DNA of 64,000 bases from Epiperipatus broadwayi. Lineage: Eukaryota; Onychophora; Udeonychophora; Euonychophora; Peripatidae. The position numbers and the translations under genes were made by a program. Below, piece after piece: positions 13,168-22,748 of this stretch. The notes beneath the pieces were generated by a model. That model saw nothing but the letters and a program-made list of their open reading frames with translations. It was not told the DNA's origin and made no database searches. Each line of letters starts with the position of its first letter. Position 1 is the first letter of the stretch. The DNA lies in contig JAQFVV010000181.1 of the NCBI GenBank assembly GCA_028023455.1, positions 1,492,001 through 1,556,000 of the forward strand, in the 5' to 3' direction.

Positions 13168-14905
13168 TTGTATTGAACCAGATTGGAGAAAATCACTCTG
13201 ATAACTTTCTTTAGATCTCAATTTTAACTCAGGCTGCACTTCACTACAGCAGCAGACCAGGCCTTCGAGCAGAGAAGTATAATACCACAGATAGATGAAA
13301 CATCCACAGTGCCTACAACCAGATTGAGGCTATACAAAGTATAACCTACGATCTCATTTCCAGGCTATAGCACTTCTCGACTACTAGATTCAAACCCCTT
13401 TCAACCGAACACTTTGTTTTGAGGGTTAACCTCAGATGCCAACTAACCACAGATTATATAGTCAGTATGCCCAAACTACAGAATCCGGTGTTTGATATAT
13501 CCTAAGCTATCTCCTTTTCTCAATTGCGAGGGGAAATCTTTGAAATACTTCCCAACACTTATAGTTAATTATAACTTATCCTACTAGTGATGCAGTTATA
13601 AGAGAAAGAATTGATTGGACAATAATTAAGCAAACAAATATTTTTATTTTACACACATGCATAATTATAACATGATATAATAAAAAATGACATATACGCA
13701 CACACTTATGTATAACATAATATAATACGAATATAAGAATGCAATATTAAAGACTATGTTGGCTGTAACTATTAGTTCTTTAAAATTCTTTCACTCACAT
13801 ATATGTGCAAATCTTTAAAATGGTAGAATAAGAATTATAATTTTCCTAAGATTTTAGATAGCACATTGCACTTTCTTGGATACAGTTCCTTGTATGTTTC
13901 CTTATTTTTCAAGTACCAACTGGTTGGCCTTTTCTTCCCATTGGTATTTTTGGCTTCTTATTGATTTTCCAGTCTACAATGAGGAGAGATTATCGTAGTT
14001 CAAAGATCACGAGGCGGGCATGAGTTCCAGGTAGAGAACATCTGATGGTACTGAGGACTGGTATCGAAGGCTAGTCACACACTTCGCTTGTTGTTTAGCA
14101 CTACATGCTGCTAAGTCAAACTTCAGTGAAGATAAGTCAAGACACATGCATCCTGGAATGTGGATAGCTTTTCACCATCTTCTCTTTAATTTTATAGTAA
14201 TACAGCAGCGTTAACTAATAATTTTACTGTGTCTGAAGCAATCTGACTGGCAATAATAATAATACTGATAATGAATGATGATTTCTTATCTCTTGATCCT
14301 TTTATATATTTCTTTCTCATTGTTTCTCTTTATCATCCTTTGATCTAGTTTAATTAAATTTTATATTTTCCTTAATTAATTTTTGCATCCCATTTTAATC
14401 TACTCTCTTGCCTAGATTAATCTAATACTTTGATAAGATAGTGTTATTAGTCTTTTCCTTTTTTCTTTACTTAGTTCAAATGGGAGTTATCTTTTCTTTT
14501 TATCAACCAAGTTATCTTTAATGAATTGTAAATTTTAAAAGTTTTTCTATTTTTTACAAATTATATTTTTAATTTAATTTCATTTTCACATTCAGTTATT
14601 ATTATTTTCTCTTTTTTTTTTATTTATAAAAAGGGAGAGCTAGTTTCAACTTTTTACTTAGAATTAATTCCTCCCCCTATTCGCTCTTTAATACCAAAAC
14701 TTTCTTTTATTGTCAACAAAAAGGTGATGCAATACTTTATTTTTGCAAGTTGGCATTTCAAAAAAAAAAACTTTAAAAACATATAAAATATATTTTATTA
14801 TTCTAATTTTTCTTTTCCTTTTAAAATCAATTTGATTATTTATTATTAAATGATTACATATGTAACACATTATATATGTGTGTTTTTAACCCATATATTC
14901 ATTGG
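13168..14905 (-). repeat. LTR-like repeat (family A), left arm of giant inverted repeat
   Basis: The reverse complement matches the copy at 15,143-16,784 along its length: AAAGGCCAACCAGTTGG near 13,920, AAGTGCTATAGCC with the GTATAGCCTCAATCTGGTT block at 13,330-13,390, and the end AGTGATTTTCTCCAATC then GGTTCAATA near 13,171. The two copies lie head to head with a loop of about 240 bp. The layout (TATA-like box, splice-donor-like site, AATAAA-like motif, then GGTTTGAATCTAG) parallels the LTRs of the gag-only element, so I infer a related LTR family. No internal coding part accompanies it. Confidence 0.75.
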
Positions 14906-15142
14906 TGGTACAGTATATTTCCAATAGTTAGTTATATTTATCTCAGTACATCTTTCACGTTAGCTGAGTCCTATCACAACCATCCATCAGTCCAGAAATC
15001 CTATCAATCTTTCTCACACACTTGATCCATTTTTTTTTAATTATCCACTTTACTTTTTGTTTTTTGTTCAAATGAATAAGACATATAATAGCTCATATTG
15101 TAATTTTTTTAAAGTATATATACACTATTTTTTTATATATAT
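14906..15142. other. Loop between the two inverted LTR-like arms
   Basis: About 237 bp that do not pair with each other: GGTGGTACAGTATATTTCC, a C-rich CATCCATCAGTCCAG stretch and T-runs. No gene. It could be original target DNA between two independent insertions or the remains of an internal region. Confidence 0.5.
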
Positions 15143-16784
15143 ATGGTTAAAAACACATATATATTCTGCGTTACACATGAAATCATTTATTAATGAATGA
15201 TCAAATTAATTTTAAAAGGAAAGAAAAATGATAACAATGAAATATAAATTATAATATGTTTTTATAGAGGGTTTTTTTTTGAAACTTGCAAAAATGAAGT
15301 ATTGTGTCACTTTTTCTATTAAAAATAAAGAAAAGTTTTAATATTAACGAGCAAGTAGAGGGAAGAGGATTAATTCTAAGCAAAAAGTTAAAACTAGCTC
15401 TTCTATTTTATAAATAAAAAAAAAAAAGAAATAATAATGAATGAATGTAAAAATGAAATTAAACTGAAGATATAATCTGTAAAAAAAAAAACTTTTGAAT
15501 TTTGCAATCCATTAAAGATTACTTGGTTGATAAAGGAAAAAAAACTAATAATTCCCATTTGTTTTAATTAAAGAAACAAAGGAAAGGACTACAGACATTA
15601 TCATATCAAAACATTAGATTAATCTAAGCAAGAAATTAGATTAAAACAGAAGACAAAATTAATTAAGAAAATATAAAATTAATTAAACTAGATCAAAAGA
15701 TGATAAATAGAACAATGAGAAAGAAATATATATAAAAAATGAGCAATTTATTCATAGCTTATTATTAAGAAATTATTATCATTGCTAGTTAAATTATTTC
15801 AGATGCAGAAAAATATCATTCAATATTGCTATCTTATAAAAGCTTTTAACAAAGAAAAGATGGCAAAAGGCCATCAACATTTCCAGCATGTGGATGCATC
15901 TACATATATTAACTGAAGGGCAACCCAGCAGCATGAAATGCTAAACAACAACCGAAGTGTGTGGCTAGCCTTCGATCCCAGTCCATACGATCAGATGTGC
16001 CTGCCTCATGATCTGCAAAGTATTGAAAATCTATCCTTCATTGTAAACTGGAAAATCAAGAAGTCAGACCATTGATGTGAAAAAAGGCCAACCAGTTGGT
16101 AAGTGACCATGACAAGCAAGGGATGGTATCCATGAAAGTATGACGAGATATCTGAAAAATCCTAAGTAAATATAATCCTCATTATTCCATTATAAAACTT
16201 GAACATTAATTTGAATGAAAGACTTTAATGAACTTTAATAACTATAGCTAAAGTAATTTTTAATATTGTGTCCATAAATTATTATTATATTATAACTATG
16301 AGTGTGCATATATGTAAAATTTATTATAATGTATTTTAATTATGATTGGATGAAAAAAATATTTGTTTGCATAATTGTTGCCAGATCGATTTTCTCTCAT
16401 ATAACTGCGTCACTAATAGGTTAAGTTATAGTTACTAATAAGTATTAGGCAGGTATGTTAATGATCCCTCTCACAATTGAGAAAGAAGTTAGATTGGGGA
16501 TATATCAAGTGCTAGAGTGCATTAAAATAAATAAAGTGCTTTGGATGGCAGGGGTTTGTATCTAGCAGCCGAGAAGTGCTATAGCCTTGAAATGTGACCA
16601 TATGTTATACCTTGTATAGCCTCAGTCTGGTTATGGGTACCGAAGGTGTTTCTTTGACCTGTGGTATTGTACTTCTGTACTTGAAGGGCCGGTCTGCTGT
16701 AATAATGAGGGAGCAGCCGCAATAAAATCAAGATTTTAAATATATAATCAGAGTGATTTTTTCCTATTCAGTTCAATATATACA
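15143..16784 (+). repeat. LTR-like repeat (family A), right arm of giant inverted repeat
   Basis: Plus-oriented copy, starting near ATGGTTAAAAACACAT and ending ..TATTCAGTTCAATATA. TATA-like CTTATAAAAGC is at about 15,833 and a donor-like AATCCTAAGTAAAT at about 16,159-16,172, the same spacing (about 330 bp) as in the complete LTR at 16,965. AATAAATAAAG near 16,527 corresponds to the poly(A) signal. It stops only about 180 bp before the 5' LTR of the gag-only element. Confidence 0.75.
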
Positions 16785-16964
16785 ATTAACTTCATATATA
16801 TATTTTATGTATTTCAAATGTTTTTTTTAATCACAATATTTTGAAACATATCAAAGATATGTGAAACAGATAAATGTTCCTCAAAATGCACATTTTGTGC
16901 TGACATCAGTTGGACCAGATCACAATCTTTTACACATATCTTCATCATTTGTTCAGTATATATA

Positions 16965-18635
16965 TATAATGTGCCACGGCCAATTTGGCACATGTATATA
17001 AAATAATTTTGTCTAAAAAAATTATTAAAATAAAATAAAAAAAATCTTTCGTAAAAGAGTTTGAAATAAAAGATTAAAAGTGGGAAGGGGGTTTTCTTAA
17101 AGTCAAACTAAGAGTGTTAGAAAAGAAAGTAAAGTTTTTCTAAATTAGTATTCATAAAAATAAGTAATTTAAAATTTAAAAAAAATATAAATCTCTTTTC
17201 ATTCAAGCTTATTATATTAAATTATATATGTGCGTGCGAGTGTAAATAAATGTATGCATGTTAGAATAATATTAAATATATATATATGTAAATGAAAGTT
17301 AAAAAAGAAATTATATTTGGAAAACACAGCAATGGCTATTAAGTTAAATAAAGATTTAAAAAAATACCAGCGGTGGGCTACTAATTAAAGATATAAAAAC
17401 AATACGTTTATGAAAGCTACTACTAATTAAACAATCATCAAAAACACGTTGTCATAGGATTAATTACTAATGGAATTTTGACAACACCTATTGCACCTAT
17501 TGCTGGAGAATATTAAAACGAAAACAATTTGGATATATAAATAGCCAGATTTTTTTTATCGGAGTTCAGAGTTTTTTCAGTCTAGTTTGCAGTGACAGTC
17601 TTGTTTCAGTTGAGATAACAGTGCATTTCTATTATGTATTCAGAAACAAAAATGCATTGTTGAGCAGCTTTTGGAAATATACGCTAGTGCTTCAGCCTTT
17701 TTAGTCCAACAAGATCAAAACCTGCCTGTGAAATAAGGTCTGCATAACAACTCAGCAATCCTCCGTCAAATGTTCAACTGTCTTCAAGAATAAAGCCAAT
17801 GGATTCGCATAAAATCTCTTCAAGAAACATCCAAATCTAACTGGTTAGATATAATCCATCAGAAGCAGCCAATAACAAGCAATATCCACGTTCCAAAAAT
17901 CCTAGGTAAACATTTATTTATTATCATTTATGTGTAGTAGCCACCGCTGTAATTCGTCAATCCTACCGAGTAAAGTAATTTGAACTCTTAAGCATGCATA
18001 AAATGAACTATTGATGTGCATGTGTGTGAATGTGAGATAATTTAATGATGTCATATATTATTTATGCTTTTCACCAGATATGTGTTATAATGTGTTACTT
18101 TTAAATGTGCGTGTGTTAAATTAGATTTATAAAGATGTTTAAATCTAGTCAATTAATGTTGGGTAATAAATTATCTTTAAACTTAATTAATGTTAATTAA
18201 AATAAAATGTCTTCAAACTTAAACTTTATTTGTCGGTCAATTCTTTTTACCAATCTTTTTATTAATTCTTTCCACCACTAGTTTTGTATAATTTTGTTAT
18301 TGAATTAAAATTAGACTGAGCTAGTTTTAGGGAATGTTTACGAGCGCTGGATTATGAGCATACTGCATGAATATGTTAGTCATTAGACTAGCTGGCACCC
18401 CGGGCTTTACCCCGAAACAAATAAAGTATTTGGATAGTAGGGGTTTGAATCTAGCAGCCGAGATGGGCCATTGTTGATAGTTAAAGCTATCAATAAGATC
18501 TCCCATTTTGCTCGAACGTGCCGGTTCATCCACGTAACATTTATAAGATTATAAATGTATTAGGAAGGAGTTTGAAACCGGCCAAAACTTATATATACGT
18601 ATAAGCAAGTGGTTTCAGTGGTTCGACCCGGTACA
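16965..18635 (+). repeat. 5' LTR of the gag-only element
   Basis: A 1,671-bp LTR. TATA box TATATAAATAG is at 17,534-17,544, so transcription would start near 17,565. A splice-donor-like CTAG|GTAAAC lies at 17,905/17,906, and a poly(A) signal AATAAA at 18,420-18,425. U3 is thus about 600 bp and R may be long (around 850 bp) if transcripts end just after the AATAAA. The LTR ends ..GACCCGGTACA. The first bases read TATAATGTGCC where the 3' copy has TGTAATGTGCC. Confidence 0.85.
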
Positions 18636-18670
18636 TAAATGACTTTCCCAACATTTGGGGCTGGACCTAA
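18636..18670 (+). promoter_or_regulatory. Primer-binding-like site after the 5' LTR
   Basis: After the LTR end (GGTACA) an 18-base spacer is followed by TTGGGGCTGGACC. Its beginning resembles the TTTGGGG-G-CTCGTCC start of many tRNA primer sites. I cannot assign the tRNA from memory, so this rests on position and the TGG-type start. Confidence 0.4.
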
Positions 18671-19107
18671 GAAACAATAGTAAAATAAATATTTTGTTTC
18701 TTGTTTAAAAAAATTTTCTATACAAAAGTTAAATTACGTATGTTAAAGCGTTTTAATTTTTTTTTAAAAAAAAAAAAGAATTGACTGAAAATTTTGTTTT
18801 CTTTAAATGAAAAGAGATTTACGCTATTTACGTTATCTAAAATAAATCATTATGTTAAATCAGAGACAGTTGGATGTTTGGGCGGAGTTAAAGCATTAAG
18901 ATCGGGTGGAGAAAAATGGACAAAGGAGGGGTGAAGTCAGCGTGTATTTCCAGTTTAGTAAGAAATAAATAAAATAGAAATTAGTAAACTTATGAGCGTG
19001 AATAAAAAATAATATTAAAGAAAAATAATATAAAAAAGTAAAGTTTAAAAGTATAAATATGACAAGAAATAAACCTCGAAAGGAGACTCAAGGTAAAAAA
19101 ACAGACA

Positions 19108-20421
19108 ATGTTGCCAGTGAGGAACAAAATAAAACAAACTAGTGAAATAGAAAAGGTCCCCAGTGAAGAAAAAATGGAAACTCAAGCGAAAGAAGTAGAG
19201 AATGCTTCTAGTGAGGAACAAAATGATAAAAATGAAAAAGAGGTTCAGCAAAAAGAAGAGAATAGGGAAATCTTAACTTTATTAACTTGCATGTTTGAAA
19301 AACAAAAAGAAACAGCCGAAGAATATAAAAAAATAGCTGAAGAGCTTAAAAACCAAAATAATGAAATGAAGAGTAAATTGGAAGGGCAAGCTGAAATGCT
19401 TGAAAAGTTAAAGGACCAGATCGAAATGAGACAAAATAAAATAAAAGGAGAAAGTAGGGAAGAAATAGAAGAGATTAAAACACAAGTAGAAAATCAAATA
19501 GAGACCGCTTACCAAGTAATTGAAAAAAATAAGACAGAAGATAGAAAAGTAATTGAAGAGATAAAAGTCAGAATGACGGATTTAGCTTGGAAAGTAAATC
19601 AAAAGAATAGTAAAAATAGTTCACAAATGGAAATAAAACAGTGTGACCTCTTGGGTGCAAACACGCACATTATAAATAATCCAGCAATCGTGAACCAGTT
19701 TTTGAAAATACGGATATTTTCTGGCCATCAAGGTGAAGCTCCTATAGAGCATTTAAATAGTTTGGAGCGCTATTTCACTCTGAATCAATTAAGTGAGGCT
19801 ATGATCGCAATAGCTTGTAGCCATTTACAAGGGGGGTCTCAATCTTGGTGCGACTCTTTATATAAAAAACCTATCACTTTTGCCGAATATAAAATTGCTG
19901 TTTTAGCTAGTTATTGGAACGAAGATTATCAAGAAAATCTTCGTCATCAGATCTCGAAAGATAAATGGCGACCTGGTGAACCGTTCGTTTCTTTTTCTAG
20001 AAGGCAAGTGGTGAAATTATGCTCTTTAACAGCAGACCCACTATCTGAACAAATTGTCAGGATAGTCCACCATAGTTTTACTCATAATGTCGAGCGAATG
20101 CTTTTAGGAACTGAAAGGAAAACAGTGAAAACAATGGCAGAATTGTTGAGCGCTTTCAACAGAGCAAGACCAACTTTTGACACGAGAGATAGGGGACTCA
20201 AACCCCAACTTAGAGAGCTGGCTGTAATGGCCGTAAGATATAGACATAGGACGAATTCGGGGAGTCCCCGGAGGAGACGTTATTCTAATAGTCCCGAGAG
20301 AACAAAAATCTTTCGAAGAACCGACAGCAATCCTGACATCTCTCTTACTAGATTTAAGGAAAGGCCCAGGGGTGATTCTCAATCCCCCAGCACGAGTGGC
20401 TGTACGCAGAAAAAAATATAA
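19108..20421 (+). CDS. Gag-like protein with N-terminal coiled coil (LTR element)
   Basis: A 437-residue ORF, by far the longest in the window. Residues about 1-175 are charged and heptad-like, rich in E, K and Q (for example KQKETAEEYKKIAEELKNQ), so a long coiled coil is expected. Residues about 195-350 read as a Ty3/gypsy-type Gag capsid: FLKIRIFSGHQGEAP, then HLQGGSQSWCDSL, ITFAEYKIAVLASYW and RRQVVKLCSLTADPL fit the retrotransposon Gag pattern of F-x-G, L-x-G-x-A-x-x-W and the tail helices. The C-terminus (about 375-437) is basic and rich in R and S (GSPRRRRYSNSPER). No CCHC zinc knuckle is present, so RNA binding would rest on the basic tail. No protease or polymerase follows; the stop is just after an A7 run (20,410-20,416). 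The ATG at 19,108 is the first in frame, but a better start may be at 19,059 in another frame (see findings). Confidence 0.82.
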   Translation: MLPVRNKIKQTSEIEKVPSEEKMETQAKEVENASSEEQNDKNEKEVQQKEENREILTLLTCMFEKQKETAEEYKKIAEELKNQNNEMKSKLEGQAEMLEKLKDQIEMRQNKIKGESREEIEEIKTQVENQIETAYQVIEKNKTEDRKVIEEIKVRMTDLAWKVNQKNSKNSSQMEIKQCDLLGANTHIINNPAIVNQFLKIRIFSGHQGEAPIEHLNSLERYFTLNQLSEAMIAIACSHLQGGSQSWCDSLYKKPITFAEYKIAVLASYWNEDYQENLRHQISKDKWRPGEPFVSFSRRQVVKLCSLTADPLSEQIVRIVHHSFTHNVERMLLGTERKTVKTMAELLSAFNRARPTFDTRDRGLKPQLRELAVMAVRYRHRTNSGSPRRRRYSNSPERTKIFRRTDSNPDISLTRFKERPRGDSQSPSTSGCTQKKI

Positions 20422-22733
20422 TAAAGAACCGCCAGACAAAAATTAAAAATATGTAATCCGACGGATTCGCCGGCTTGACCTAGTATATAACGACCATGGA
20501 CGCGGAATAATGGAAAATGTTAGCAAAGTTTAATGAAATAAATGTAAAAACGAGTATCAAGCTAGTTTGAATAATTAAAAATGATTAAAGTTAGTCTTAG
20601 TAAAATAAAATAACAATCTTAGAGGTTTTTAAAGTGTCAAAGCAACGATAAAACAATTTATGTCAAAAACCCTCGATTATGTCAAATCCCAGCTCATAAG
20701 TCTAGAACATAGCGGAGCATGACGCCAATGAAATAAATGTGTAAAATCAAAAAAAAGAAGGGAGAATAAAAATAACGCTGTAAAAATAAAAATGCAATAA
20801 ATAAGTGTATAATGAAAGTATTAATGAAAATAAAACATTATCAAATAAAATTTAAAAAAAAAAAAAGGGTATTAAATTAGGATTGAGGTGTGTGCGAGTA
20901 TTTGGGCAAAGAAATTAAAAGTTGGTTTAAATCAGCACAAAATCTATCTGTGTGTTTGAAAGGCCTTATACTTTGCTGCCTACTTCTCTTAACATTATAT
21001 TTAAGACCTAATGATGAAAATAAAAACTAAAAATGCACTCTACAAAAATAAGAATTTGAAGTGGTCAATACTTAGGAAAAGTGAGCAACGCACATATTAA
21101 TTAAGAAAAATGTTTGTAAATAAATAAGTAGGTCAAATAGTTAAAATAAAATCGATAAAATCAAGTTAAATAAATAACCATAAATATATCTGTAGTAAAT
21201 AATAATAAAAAGTGACTCGTGATAAACTAATAGATTTTTTTTTTTTTAAATACACGCACGGTAATAAAAAGGAAGTAAATAAATGATTTAAAGTCAAGAC
21301 AAATATATATATATATCAGTGTAATAATGAATTGTAGTAAAGTACATTGTTTTTGAATATACGCAAGTTAATAAAAGTTGAGTAAATAATGAATCGTAAT
21401 AAAGTAAAATAGTTTTTCTGAATATACGCACATAGATAAAAAAGTTGAGTAAGGGTTGAAAATAATATTCGAGATTAGATTAATATAAATAAATATAAAA
21501 ATTGATGTCCGTGGTAGTTTAAAATAATATTGTGAGATTAGATTAATACAAATGTTAGAATAATGTTCATATGAATTTAAAAATAATGTTAGAAGATTAG
21601 TAATAAAAATATAAAGTCAATCTAAGGTATATTAAGAGTGTCTAAGTATACATGTGTATATACACGCACATACACTGGTAATATTCGGTAAATACGATAC
21701 CTCATGATGCATATCTTAAATGTATTTATCCAGATATCCTTATAGGTTATTTTCTTGGCTCTGCTGCACCTCATGATGTGTGCAAAAAGGGATTTATTTA
21801 TTATAGATTCCCTGTAAGCAAGTCCAGTAATAACTCGATATCTAAAATATTAGTAGGTATAGAATTATGCTGCACGTATACACATGTGTAGGAATTTATC
21901 TATAGCAAAAGGGAATGAGGGTAAAATATTGTTCATGCGAATTTAAAAATAAGGTTGTAAGATTAATAATAAGGAAATAAAAGTCAATCTAAGGTGTATT
22001 AAGAGTGTGTAAGTATACATGTGTATATGCGTGCACATACACTGGTAATATTCGGTAAATACGATACCTCAATGATGCGTATCTTAAATGTATTTACCCA
22101 GATATCTTTTTAGGTTATTTTCTTGGCACTGTAAGCAAGTCCAGTAATAACTCGATATCTAGAATATTAGTAGATGTAGAATTATGATTGCATGTATACA
22201 CATGTGTAGGAATTTATCTAGAGCAAAAGGGAATGAGGGTAGTATAGAAATAAATTTGTTAAAGATACATTTAAAGCTGCCGAGTGGATAAGTTTTAGTA
22301 CCCGTAACGGACTTGTCAGGGATCATTCCTCTTTCCAAAGCGTAAGTCGAAAATGGACAGTTGAAAATTCCTGCCATTTCACAGCGACCCTTTCTTTTTC
22401 CAAGTCCGATCAAGAGAATCGGCAAATGAAGTTTCGATTTTATACACGTATAAGTCAGTGTAAGTCAGCAAAACTGCTTCCACATCGTTTCCAAAAGATC
22501 CCTGTGCCACAAAATTAGTTTGTCCCAGTGGTCGTTATCCATGATTTAGATCATTGTGAGCAATGTATTCGGCATAGATATAAGGAAAGGATAATCAAAA
22601 CAGATTGCCCTTTGCATGTTAAGTAAAAGATATTAAAAAGCTAACTTAGAAAAATAATAAATTAATAAATCTTTAGAGTCAAGAATTAAAATTGCAAGAG
22701 ATAAAATGGTCCAAAAATGACGCATTTTACTCT
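20422..22733 (+). other. Non-coding 3' internal region of the LTR element
   Basis: About 2.3 kb without a supportable gene. It contains a partial tandem duplication (see 21,555-22,241) and a somewhat GC-richer stretch at 22,250-22,560 in which I recognise no protein motif on either strand. This is where pol would lie in an autonomous relative. Confidence 0.6.
21555..22241 (+). repeat. Two-unit tandem duplication inside the LTR element
   Basis: Unit 1 is about 21,555-21,923 and unit 2 about 21,929-22,241, offset 367 bp. Shared landmarks are AAGTCAATCTAAGG, CACTGGTAATATTCGG and GCAAAAGGGAATGAGGGTA. Unit 2 lacks about 50 bp present in unit 1 (around 21,761-21,810). Confidence 0.85.
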
Positions 22734-22748
22734 AAAATGGAGGGGGGG
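22734..22748 (+). promoter_or_regulatory. Polypurine tract before the 3' LTR
   Basis: AAAATGGAGGGGGGG ends exactly at the first base of the 3' LTR (TGTAATG..), the position expected of the plus-strand primer of LTR retroelements. One T interrupts the purine run. Confidence 0.75.

Noticed and set aside
19045-20439. Minus-strand open frames over the Gag ORF (19,045-19,251 and 20,104-20,439)
   Set aside because: Shadows of the Gag reading frame; no family signal or own context.
22159-22425. Minus-strand frame with GLGKRKGRCEMAGIFNC
   Set aside because: No recognised domain, lies within the non-coding part of the LTR element and runs into an AT-rich tail.
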